DNA of 7,016 nucleotides. It comes from Giesbergeria sp. GTDB lineage: Bacteria; Pseudomonadota; Gammaproteobacteria; Burkholderiales; Burkholderiaceae_C. The notes beneath the pieces were generated by a model. That model was not told where the DNA came from and ran no database searches. It saw only the letters and a list, made by a program, of their open reading frames with translations. Within the stretch, counting starts at the first letter, position 1, and each line of letters starts with the position of its first letter. The stretch is from assembly GCA_030690515.1 (NCBI GenBank), contig JAUYGP010000531.1, forward strand, positions 1 to 7,016, in the 5' to 3' direction. The position numbers were made by a program, and so were the translations under genes. Positions 1-5,906 of the stretch are shown one piece after another.

Positions 1-11
1 CGGTATCGGAT

Positions 12-70
12 CTGTTCCACACTGCACCGTTGTTGCACAACACCGGCGCCCATGGAACAGCACTGGAACA
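12..70. promoter_or_regulatory. Spaced inverted and direct TGTTCCA/TGGAACA boxes, candidate activator-binding sites
   Basis: CTGTTCCA at 12-19 is exactly repeated in inverted form as TGGAACAG at 53-60. A further TGGAACA stands at 64-70. The two right-hand boxes start 11 bp apart, so they lie on nearly the same face of the helix. The cluster lies 170-230 bp upstream of the DUF1097 start codon and about 90-150 bp upstream of a sigma-54-like element. That placement is typical of sites for bacterial enhancer-binding proteins, but the protein is not identified and its role is inferred from geometry only. Confidence 0.4.
27..46. promoter_or_regulatory. Imperfect 20-bp palindrome between the TGTTCCA boxes
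   Basis: The core TGTTG-CA-CAACA (31-42) is extended on both sides to CCG...CGG. Eight of nine arm positions pair; only 30/43 does not, and the centre is the two bases at 36-37. It sits between the outer boxes at 12-19 and 53-60. No T-run follows, so it is more like an operator than a terminator. Function is not known. Confidence 0.3.
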
Positions 71-96
71 TGCCACGACACAACAAGCCGCACTGC

Positions 97-111
97 AAAA
101 AGAGGGAAAAA
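97..111. other. Two A5 tracts in helical phase, possible intrinsic bend
   Basis: AAAAA occurs at 97-101 and again at 107-111, exactly 10 bp apart. A-tracts repeated at this period curve DNA. The position, between the upstream boxes (12-70) and the candidate promoter (160-175), would suit a DNA loop bringing bound activator to polymerase. Two tracts give only a modest bend. Confidence 0.35.
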
Positions 112-159
112 GTCAATCGAATCATGGGCCTTCTCAAACCATAAAGCCCTGCGCCACCA

Positions 160-175
160 TGGCACGAAAGTTGAG
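160..175 (+). promoter_or_regulatory. Sigma-54-like promoter element with an imperfect -12 box
   Basis: TGGCACG at 160-166 matches the -24 part of the sigma-54 consensus perfectly. After the expected four-base spacer, TTG follows at 171-173. The next base is A instead of the strongly conserved C of TTGC, which weakens the call. If used, transcription would start near 186 and give an mRNA leader of about 53 nt before the DUF1097 gene. No convincing sigma-70 -35/-10 pair was found in 1-238. Confidence 0.3.
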
Positions 176-226
176 TCGTCTACAGCGTCCTGCCCCGCAG
201 GGATAGGACGTTTTCATTCCACCAAC

Positions 227-233
227 GAGGAGA
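227..233 (+). promoter_or_regulatory. Ribosome binding site of the DUF1097 gene
   Basis: GAGGAGA ends five bases before the ATG at 239. It is the clearest Shine-Dalgarno sequence in the window. It decides the start, because the same reading frame has no stop codon upstream as far as base 2. Confidence 0.75.
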
Positions 234-238
234 CATAT

Positions 239-730
239 ATGAGTTTGTTGTTTGCATTGGCCATTTCCATCGGTCTGCTGGCCGTCGCCGCCACGTGGCT
301 GTTCCTGGGCCCCCTGGCTGCGTTCCAGATGCAGATCTGGCAGGCCTTCGTGGCCTGGGCCAGCTTCTTTCACAACGGCGGCAAAACCGATGGCCTGATC
401 AAAACCGTGGTCTGCATGTCCTTTGGGGCGATCGTGGGCATGGCGTCTGTGATGCTGATCGGGCACCTGGGTGCGCTTGGTGCTTTGGCGGCTCCGGTGG
501 CTGTGGGCATCGGCGCTGCCGTGATCGTGCTGGCCGCACACCTGCCCATCCTCTCCACCATTCCGTCGAGCGTGTACGGCTTCGCCACCGTCGCTGGCCT
601 GATTTTGCTGGGCAAGGACATGACGCCGACAGCAGCGATCGTGCCAACCCTCTTGTCGATTGCCGTAGGTGCCGGATTCGGCTGGGTGTCGGAGCAACTG
701 GCAGGCAAGATGACCAAGCCCGCTAGCTAA
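239..730 (+). CDS. DUF1097 family small membrane protein (YcdZ-like)
   Basis: This encodes a 163-residue, very hydrophobic protein, the same length as E. coli YcdZ, a DUF1097 protein of unknown function. Probable membrane segments lie at about residues 3-24, 26-45, 56-76, 79-101, 109-125 and 131-151. Two stretches recall the family: an aromatic/Gly segment around 42-54 (SFFHNGGKTDGL) in the first half, and PSSVYGFATVAG (109-120) near the fifth helix. A GFGW turn lies in the last helix, and the tail is short and basic. It is presumably an inner-membrane protein, but substrate and role are unknown. The ATG is chosen for its strong ribosome binding site and because the residues upstream in frame are not protein-like. 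It appears to be a single-gene unit, with a complex leader upstream and a hairpin terminator downstream. Family assignment is from sequence memory, not a search. Confidence 0.8.
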   Translation: MSLLFALAISIGLLAVAATWLFLGPLAAFQMQIWQAFVAWASFFHNGGKTDGLIKTVVCMSFGAIVGMASVMLIGHLGALGALAAPVAVGIGAAVIVLAAHLPILSTIPSSVYGFATVAGLILLGKDMTPTAAIVPTLLSIAVGAGFGWVSEQLAGKMTKPAS

Positions 731-737
731 TCCGCCG

Positions 738-776
738 CGCCGTGCAAAAGGTCAGCGCGGCCTTTTCACGGCGTTT
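738..776 (+). terminator. Rho-independent terminator candidate after the DUF1097 gene
   Basis: CGCCGTG (738-744) plus AAAAGG (746-751) pair with CCTTTT (761-766) plus CACGGCG (767-773). This makes a 13-bp stem with one bulged C at 745 and a 9-base loop, followed by TTT. It starts 8 bases after the stop codon. The T-run is short, so efficiency is uncertain. The hairpin could also serve tsaD arriving from the other strand, but there is no T-run on that side. Confidence 0.55.
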
Positions 777-811
777 GGCCGGTAACGGGTGCCCCCGTCT
801 GCAGCGATCAT

Positions 812-1843
812 TTACTGAATTGCATTCAGCGGCCAGCGCGGCTTGACGTCGAAGGCATAGTCGAACACTGCCTGCTGCTGCCCGGCCTGCAAGCGCATGG
901 CGGCCGCCATGGCGATCATGGCGCCGTTGTCAGTGCACAGGTGCAGTTCGGGGTAGTGCACGCGCACACCAAGCTTGGCGCAGGCGGCATCCAGCTGCGC
1001 ACGCAGCAGTTGGTTGGCGCCCACGCCCCCGGCCACCACGATGCGCTTGAGCCCGGTTTCCCGCAGCGCCGTAAGCGACTTCTTCACCAGCACATCCACA
1101 ATGGCCGCCTGGGTGCTGGCGGCCAGATCGGCCTTGCGTGCCTCCAGTTCGTCGCCCAGTTTGCGCGCCTGGGTCAGCACCGCCGTTTTGAGCCCGGCAA
1201 AGGAAAAATCCAGGTTGCCACTGTGCAGCAAGGGACGCGGCAGCTTGAAGGCCGCCGGGTCGCCCTGCTGCGCCAGGCGCGACAGCGCCGGACCACCGGG
1301 GTAGCCCAGGCCCATGAGCTTGGCCGATTTGTCGAAAGCCTCGCCCGCCGCATCGTCGATGGTTTCGCCCAGCAGCTCGTAGCGACCCACGCCTTCCACG
1401 CGCATGAGTTGGGTGTGCCCACCCGAGACCAACAACGCCACAAAGGGAAATTGCGGCGGATCGGCGCTCAGAAAGGGCGAAAGCAAATGGCCTTCGAGGT
1501 GGTGCACGCCCAGCACGGGCTTGTCCAGCGCAGCGCCTAGAGCACAGGCTACGCCCGCGCCCACCAACAGCGCCCCGGCCAGGCCAGGGCCACGGGTGTA
1601 CGCCACCACATCCACTTCGGACAGGCGGCAACCCGACTCGGCCAGCACCTCTTCTGCCAACGGCAGCACACGCCGGATATGGTCGCGGCTGGCCAGCTCG
1701 GGCACCACGCCGCCATAGGCCTGGTGCATTTCGATCTGGCTGTGCAACGCGTGCGCCAGCAAAACCGGCACGCCGCTGCTCTGCGTGCGCACCAGCGCCA
1801 CACCCGTTTCGTCACACGATGATTCGATGCCCAGCACCAACAT
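812..1843 (-). CDS. tsaD: tRNA N6-adenosine threonylcarbamoyltransferase TsaD
   Basis: TsaD (formerly Gcp/YgjD) transfers the threonylcarbamoyl group from threonylcarbamoyl-AMP to A37 of ANN-decoding tRNAs in the cytoplasm, working with TsaB and TsaE after TsaC/Sua5 makes the intermediate. From the start chosen here it has 343 residues, normal for the family. The N-terminal phosphate-binding segment is GIESSCDETG (5-14). The metal-binding motif HHLEGH has its key histidines at 115 and 119, SGGHTQL is at 140-146, and the third metal ligand is Asp305 in CTDNGAM. All expected ASKHA-fold motifs are intact. The start is the ATG that places MLVLGIESSCDETG like E. coli MRVLGIETSCDETG. An in-frame ATG at 1858 adds five residues, and a GTG at 1912 adds 23 residues with no family counterpart. 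No start has a strong ribosome binding site. It lies 71 bp behind the chemoreceptor gene on the same strand with no terminator seen between them. It is probably essential and vertically inherited. Confidence 0.95.
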   Translation of the reverse strand: MLVLGIESSCDETGVALVRTQSSGVPVLLAHALHSQIEMHQAYGGVVPELASRDHIRRVLPLAEEVLAESGCRLSEVDVVAYTRGPGLAGALLVGAGVACALGAALDKPVLGVHHLEGHLLSPFLSADPPQFPFVALLVSGGHTQLMRVEGVGRYELLGETIDDAAGEAFDKSAKLMGLGYPGGPALSRLAQQGDPAAFKLPRPLLHSGNLDFSFAGLKTAVLTQARKLGDELEARKADLAASTQAAIVDVLVKKSLTALRETGLKRIVVAGGVGANQLLRAQLDAACAKLGVRVHYPELHLCTDNGAMIAMAAAMRLQAGQQQAVFDYAFDVKPRWPLNAIQ

Positions 1844-1914
1844 GTTTTGCACATCCATGGGCGGCAAGTGTAGGGCCTGCAGCCCCCCGGCATGCCGCGG
1901 CAGCCCACCCACGG

Positions 1915-3483
1915 CTACTGCAACTGGAACGTGGCCGCCAGCGTGGCCAGATGGCGTGCCTGCTCCTGCAGAGCAGCGGATGCGGCCGAGGTTTGCTCGA
2001 CCAACGAAGCGTTCTGTTGCGTCACGCCATCGAGGTGCGCCACCGCCTGGTTGATCTGCCCCAAACCCATGGACTGCTCTCGGCTGGCCGAGGCGATCTC
2101 GCCCACGATATCGGCCACACGCTGGATGCCGGCCACGATTTCCTGCATGGTGGCTCCGGCCACCGCCACCTGTTCGCTGCCCACGCCCACCTTGTCGACC
2201 GAATCGCTGATGAGGGTCTTGACCTCTTTGGCTGCCTCGGCACTGCGCCCGGCCAGGCTGCGCACCTCTGAGGCCACCACCGCAAAACCGCGCCCCTGTT
2301 CACCCGCACGGGCGGCTTCCACGGCGGCGTTCAGCGCCAGGATGTTGGTCTGGAAGGCAATGCCATCGATCACGGCGATGATGTCCACGATCTTGCGCGA
2401 CGAGGCATTGATGGCCTCCATGGTGCCCACCACCTGCGCCACCACCGCGCCACCCCGCTCTGCCACGCCGGTCGCGGTCGCGGCCAGCTGACTGGCCTGG
2501 GCCGCGCTGTCGGCGTTTTGCTGCACGGTGCCCGAGAGCTGTTCGGTGGCCGATGCGGTCTGCTCCAGCGCGCTGGCCTGCTGCTCGGTGCGTGCAGACA
2601 GATCGTGCGTTCCCACGGCCACCTGGGTGGAGGCCTCGGCAATGGTTTCCGCGCCCTTGTGCACCTGCCCAATCATGTGGTGCAGGTTGCTGCGCATGGT
2701 TTCCATCTGCGCGAGCATGGTACTGATCTCATCGCTGCCCGAAGACTCCACCTTGAACGTAAGGTTGTTGGATGCGATGGCGGAGGCTGCGGCATTGACC
2801 CGGCGAAACCCCCCCACCATGCGCGCCAGCAGCAGCAGGCCCATGAGCGAAGCGGGCAAGCCCAGCACAAAGGTGGCAAAAGCGAACACCATCAGCCCGA
2901 TTTCATAGCGCTGTTGTGCTGCCTTCAAGGCGGCATCGGCACGGGCGATCTGGAAGTCGCGGTACTGCCCGGTGGCTTTGACTACGGCCTCGCCATCCTC
3001 GCTTCCAGCCTTCAGAAACCGTGCCATCACTTCCGACTGGTAGTTCCCGGCCTGGATGGCCTTGGTCGCTTCGTCCAGTTGGGCCACCCAGGCCATGCGG
3101 CTGGACCGGGTGGCATCGAACACCGTCTTCTCGTCGGGGTCGGTAATACTCGATTCAATGGTTTTAATGATCTGGCTGATACGGTCCCGGTTGGCAGTGA
3201 TGGCATTCAGGTGAACGGAAACCTCGTGGCCGTGGATCGACGCCATCGGGCTCTCCGGAGCATGCTGAAACGCCAGAATCACCTGGAGGCGGTTCTGCAC
3301 AGTCAAGTCCATCAGGTCCGACGCCATCAGGGCCGGAACCATGGCACGGTCATGCACGGTTTTGAGGCTGTCCCGCGCGGACGACAAGCCCCAGTAACTG
3401 ACGGCGATCACCACCGCGCCGGAGAGCCAGAACGCACTCAGAACAATGACAAACCGCAGCGTGATACGAAGGTTGTTGAACAT
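1915..3483 (-). CDS. Methyl-accepting chemotaxis protein with periplasmic helical sensor domain
   Basis: This is a 522-residue transmembrane chemoreceptor that passes an external signal to CheW/CheA. A short cytoplasmic N-terminus is followed by TM1 (about 10-31), a periplasmic region of about 160 residues predicted mainly helical (four-helix-bundle type, about 32-192), TM2 (about 195-222), a HAMP linker (about 222-275) with the usual DEI at 251-253, and the coiled-coil signalling domain. The highly conserved hairpin tip, IAFQTNILALNAAVEAARAG, is at 375-394, followed by EQGRGFAVVASEVR. Glu/Gln-rich stretches around 299-316 and 489-505 are likely methylation regions. There is no C-terminal NWETF-like CheR/CheB tether. 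The ligand cannot be read from the sequence. The start at 3483 gives the usual short basic N-terminus before TM1. A longer in-frame ORF to 3624 would add 47 atypical residues and run across the hpnD start. The gene is divergent from hpnD and upstream of tsaD. Confidence 0.93.
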   Translation of the reverse strand: MFNNLRITLRFVIVLSAFWLSGAVVIAVSYWGLSSARDSLKTVHDRAMVPALMASDLMDLTVQNRLQVILAFQHAPESPMASIHGHEVSVHLNAITANRDRISQIIKTIESSITDPDEKTVFDATRSSRMAWVAQLDEATKAIQAGNYQSEVMARFLKAGSEDGEAVVKATGQYRDFQIARADAALKAAQQRYEIGLMVFAFATFVLGLPASLMGLLLLARMVGGFRRVNAAASAIASNNLTFKVESSGSDEISTMLAQMETMRSNLHHMIGQVHKGAETIAEASTQVAVGTHDLSARTEQQASALEQTASATEQLSGTVQQNADSAAQASQLAATATGVAERGGAVVAQVVGTMEAINASSRKIVDIIAVIDGIAFQTNILALNAAVEAARAGEQGRGFAVVASEVRSLAGRSAEAAKEVKTLISDSVDKVGVGSEQVAVAGATMQEIVAGIQRVADIVGEIASASREQSMGLGQINQAVAHLDGVTQQNASLVEQTSAASAALQEQARHLATLAATFQLQ

Positions 3484-3513
3484 GCTTTCTTTCAATTTGT
3501 TACGCGCGAGCGC

Positions 3514-3519
3514 ATCATA
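3514..3519 (-). promoter_or_regulatory. Possible -10 element for the chemoreceptor gene
   Basis: On the minus strand TATGAT (5/6 match to TATAAT) lies 30 bases upstream of the chemoreceptor ATG, which would give a leader of about 25 nt. No good -35 hexamer lies 16-18 bp further upstream (GGTGGA at 17 bp is poor). No sigma-28 flagellar-type consensus was seen. The call is weak. Confidence 0.25.
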
Positions 3520-3585
3520 GTCGTCCACACCGGGTCTCCACCGCGCGTCTGAGCGCAACACTCGGACAATGGCGCGCCCAACCGA

Positions 3586-3625
3586 CATGGGGGGCGCACC
3601 CGCCATGGGACAATCGCTCCCCATG
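3586..3625 (+). promoter_or_regulatory. Inverted repeat covering the hpnD start codon
   Basis: CATGGGGGGCG (3586-3596) can pair with CGCTCCCCATG (3615-3625). All 11 positions pair, one as G-U, around an 18-base loop. The right arm contains the hpnD ATG, and the loop contains GGGACAAT (3607-3613 core), which could be either a poor Shine-Dalgarno (GGGA) or a -10-like GACAAT. If the mRNA begins upstream, the hairpin would hide the start codon. If GACAAT is the -10, the mRNA would start just before the ATG and the repeat would act only in DNA. Confidence 0.35.
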
Positions 3626-4462
3626 AATCCGGAACAGTACGTCCAACAAAAAGCAGCCGCCTCGGGCAGCAGCTTCTATTACGCTTTTCTGTTCATGCCT
3701 CGCCCCCGGCGTGCGGCCATCACAGCGTTCTATGCATTTTGCCGTGAAGTGGACGACGTGGTCGACGAAGTATCCGATCCCGGTGTGGCCCGCAACAAGC
3801 TGGCCTGGTGGCAAGGTGAAGTGGCGCAGGCCTTCAAAGGCCAGGCAACGCACCCGGTCATGCAGGCGCTGATGCCGCACACCTCCAGCTACCAGATCGA
3901 AGCGCGCCACCTGCTGGCCGTCATCGAAGGCTGCCAGATGGACCTGGACCAAACCCGTTACCTCGACTACCCAGGCCTGCAACGCTACTGCCACCTGGTC
4001 GCGGGGGTGGTGGGCGAAGTGGCGGCGCGTATCTTCGGCCAGACCGACCCCGCCACCACCCAGTACGCTCACCGCCTCGGGCAGGCGCTGCAACTGACCA
4101 ACATCCTGCGCGACGTGGGCGAAGATGCCATGCGCGGCCGCATCTACCTGCCGGTGAACGAACTCCAGCAGTTTGACGTGAAGGCGCACGAAATCCTCAA
4201 GCGCGAATACTCGGAGCGCTTTACCGCACTCATGCGCTTCCAGGCCGAGCGCGCCTACCGGCTGTACGACGAGGCCCTGGCGCTGTTGCCCGAGGCCGAC
4301 CGCCGCGCCCAGAAGCCCGGCCTGATGATGGCCAGCATCTACCGCACGCTGTTGCGTGAGATCGAACACGAAGACTTCCGCGTGCTGCACCAGCGCATCA
4401 GCCTCACCCCGCTGCGCAAGTTCTGGCTGGCCTGGAAGATGCAGGCCCTGGGGCGCATGTAA
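3623..4462 (+). CDS. hpnD: Presqualene diphosphate synthase HpnD
   Basis: HpnD condenses two farnesyl diphosphates into presqualene diphosphate, the first step of the HpnC-HpnD-HpnE route to squalene used for hopanoids or related triterpenes. The product has 279 residues, usual for HpnD. It starts with the family-typical EQYVQQKAAASGSSFYYAF. The first Mg-diphosphate motif is DDVVD (44-48) and the second is NILRDVGED (160-168, with Asp164 and Asp168). The helical isoprenoid synthase fold is complete, and YLPVNEL (175-181) follows the second motif as in the family. The ATG at 3623 fits HpnD N-termini. In-frame ATGs at 3569, 3587 and 3605 would add non-conserved residues. There is no good Shine-Dalgarno, and the start lies in an inverted repeat. 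Phytoene synthase and HpnC are relatives, but the N-terminus and the hpnE neighbour favour HpnD. hpnE follows after 17 bp. Confidence 0.92.
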   Translation: MNPEQYVQQKAAASGSSFYYAFLFMPRPRRAAITAFYAFCREVDDVVDEVSDPGVARNKLAWWQGEVAQAFKGQATHPVMQALMPHTSSYQIEARHLLAVIEGCQMDLDQTRYLDYPGLQRYCHLVAGVVGEVAARIFGQTDPATTQYAHRLGQALQLTNILRDVGEDAMRGRIYLPVNELQQFDVKAHEILKREYSERFTALMRFQAERAYRLYDEALALLPEADRRAQKPGLMMASIYRTLLREIEHEDFRVLHQRISLTPLRKFWLAWKMQALGRM

Positions 4463-4479
4463 TTGACAACACAACACGC

Positions 4480-5799
4480 ATGAACGTTGCCATCATCGGC
4501 GCCGGTTGGGCCGGCTTGGCTGCGGCCATTGCCGCCACACAGGGGGGCCACCAGACCACGGTATTCGAGGCCGCACGCACCGTGGGCGGGAGGGCGCGCG
4601 CGCTCACCATACCCAGCACCGACGCTCCCCCCCTGGTCCTGGATAACGGCCAGCACATCCTGATTGGTGCCTACACCACCTCGCTGCGCCTGATGCGCCT
4701 GGTGGGCGTGGATGTAGACGCGGCCCTGTTGCGCCTGCCGCTGGTGCTGCGCTTTCCCGACGGCAACGGCCTGCAATTGCCTGACCTTCCCCCACCCTGG
4801 GATGCCTTGCTGGGCATTGCCCGCGCACGCGGCTGGTCCTGGCGCGACCGAATCGCCCTGCTGCGCACAGCCCATACTTGGCAGCGTGCGGGTTTTGTCT
4901 GTGCCCCGCAAGACACGGTGGCCACCCTGTGTGCCCACCTGCCGCAGGGCTTGCTCGGCGGTTTTATCGACCCACTGTGCGTGGCCGCGCTGAACACCCC
5001 CGCCCATGCCGCCAGCGGCCAGGTGTTTCTGCGCGTGCTGCAGGACAGCCTGTTCAGCGGGCGCGGTGGTAGCAACCTGCTGCTGCCGCGCGTCGACCTG
5101 GGTACGCTGTTCCCCGAAGCCGCCACCGCTTGGCTGACGGGCCAGGGCGCCATGGTGCGCACAGGCGAGCGCGTACTGGCCCTCACCCCACCGGCCCCCG
5201 GCCAGGGCTGGCTTGTGGATGGCACCCCCTTCGACGCAGTGGTACTCGCCACCTCCAGCACCGAGGCGGCGCGCCTGGTATCCCACAGCGCGCAAACGGC
5301 CCCTTATTCCATGACCGTGCCGCTGTGCGACTGGGCGGCCTGCGCGCAGGCGCTGCGCTTTCGGGCCATTACCACCGTGTACGCCCAGGGCACACCGCCT
5401 GCCCAGGGCCACCTGCTGCCCGAACCCATGCTGGCCTTGCACAGCAGCGCAGAACATCCGGCTCAGTTTGTCTTTGACCGGGGCCAGCTGGGCGGCCCGC
5501 CCGGCCTGCTGGCTTTTGTGGCCAGCGACAGCCAGGGCGAACGCACGCAGACGGAACAACAGGTCTTGCAGCAAGCCCGCGCACAGTTGGGCCTGCCTGA
5601 CCTGCAGGTGGTGCAGACCGTGGTGGAAAAACGCGCCACCTTTGCCTGCACTCCCGGCCTGCAGCGTCCGGGCGCCTGCATTGCCCCCGGCCTGCAGGCC
5701 TGCGGCGACTACATCGCAGGCCCGTACCCAGCCACACTGGAAGGCGCTGTACGCAGCGGCTGGGAAGCTGCCCAAGCCCTTGCTACGCCGGACACGTAG
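4480..5799 (+). CDS. hpnE: Hydroxysqualene dehydroxylase HpnE (FAD-dependent amine oxidase-like)
   Basis: HpnE is a flavoprotein that removes the hydroxyl of hydroxysqualene by reduction to give squalene, the last step after HpnD and HpnC. The product has 439 residues, normal for the family. A Rossmann FAD site opens the protein: GAGWAG (7-12), then Glu30 at the end of the second strand, and GGRAR (36-40). NGQHILIGAY (56-65) resembles the substrate-side segment of HpnE and carotenoid desaturase relatives. The C-terminal FAD motif is complete: GDYIAGPYPATLEGAVRSG (409-427). Membrane association is likely because the substrate is a lipid, though no transmembrane helix is evident. It lies 17 bp behind hpnD, so the two are surely cotranscribed. 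The gap is A/C-rich with no Shine-Dalgarno, so translation may depend on coupling to hpnD or on the unstructured leader. A phytoene desaturase-like function is the main alternative, made unlikely by the hpnD partner. Confidence 0.92.
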   Translation: MNVAIIGAGWAGLAAAIAATQGGHQTTVFEAARTVGGRARALTIPSTDAPPLVLDNGQHILIGAYTTSLRLMRLVGVDVDAALLRLPLVLRFPDGNGLQLPDLPPPWDALLGIARARGWSWRDRIALLRTAHTWQRAGFVCAPQDTVATLCAHLPQGLLGGFIDPLCVAALNTPAHAASGQVFLRVLQDSLFSGRGGSNLLLPRVDLGTLFPEAATAWLTGQGAMVRTGERVLALTPPAPGQGWLVDGTPFDAVVLATSSTEAARLVSHSAQTAPYSMTVPLCDWAACAQALRFRAITTVYAQGTPPAQGHLLPEPMLALHSSAEHPAQFVFDRGQLGGPPGLLAFVASDSQGERTQTEQQVLQQARAQLGLPDLQVVQTVVEKRATFACTPGLQRPGACIAPGLQACGDYIAGPYPATLEGAVRSGWEAAQALATPDT

Positions 5800-5801
5800 C
5801 C

Positions 5802-5870
5802 GAAAAATACTACTTTTTTGATAGCTGCTACCGCTTACCTAGTAAGCGATAGAGCATCATTTCATCAAAA
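5802..5870. repeat. AT-rich palindromic intergenic element, Comamonadaceae-type repeat
   Basis: The element fills most of the gap between convergent hpnE and qor and is clearly AT-richer than the flanking genes. It begins with A and T runs (AAAAA 5803-5807, TTTTTT 5814-5819), then GATAGCTGCTA. A hairpin follows: CGCTTAC (5832-5838), loop CTA, GTAAGCG (5842-5848), extended by CTA (5828-5830) with TAG (5850-5852). It resembles a dispersed element I remember from Acidovorax-like genomes, usually with GATAGCTGCTAGCGCTT. It may end transcription of both flanking genes. Exact ends and family are from memory. Confidence 0.55.
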
Positions 5871-5906
5871 TTCTCCGGTGGGCTGCCCACGCGCCCATGC
5901 TGCCGC

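Noticed and set aside
1..125. Open minus-strand frame from an ATG at 125 to the window edge, a possible divergent gene
   Set aside because: GAGAAGG precedes the ATG but ends only three bases away. The translation is cysteine-rich and unrecognisable and overlaps the box cluster. It cannot be excluded without sequence to the left.
1..144. Open plus-strand frame 1 ending in TAA at 142-144, a possible tail of an upstream gene
   Set aside because: The predicted residues are rich in Cys, His and Lys, and codon use is unlike the other genes. It is probably chance.
2..238. Stop-free reading frame running into the DUF1097 gene from base 2 (79 codons)
   Set aside because: It contains no ATG, the residues are not hydrophobic or family-like, and GAGGAGA at 227-233 marks the ATG at 239. 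The 163-residue length matches the family.
1889..1896. GGCATGCC palindrome between the chemoreceptor gene and tsaD
   Set aside because: It is too short, has no T-run and lies in a GC-rich gap, so it is not supported as a terminator or operator.
1844..1912. GTG start at 1912 for tsaD
   Set aside because: The extra 23 residues have no counterpart in TsaD proteins, and no ribosome binding site precedes the GTG.
2518..3552. Plus-strand open frame of 344 codons opposite the chemoreceptor gene
   Set aside because: It is an antisense shadow with His/Gly/Arg-rich, unrecognisable translation. The minus strand has the conserved chemoreceptor tip.
3484..3624. N-terminal extension of the chemoreceptor to 3624
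   Set aside because: It would put 47 Arg- and Pro-containing residues before the first membrane helix and overlap the hpnD start region. The ATG at 3483 gives a standard chemoreceptor N-terminus.
4463..4468. Perfect TTGACA (-35 consensus) between hpnD and hpnE
   Set aside because: No -10-like sequence lies 16-18 bp downstream, and the position would start the mRNA inside hpnE.
4339..5775. Long minus-strand open frame (478 codons) opposite hpnE
   Set aside because: It is a mirror frame of a GC-rich gene. Its translation is low-complexity (Gly, Ala, Gln, His), while hpnE on the other strand has full family motifs.
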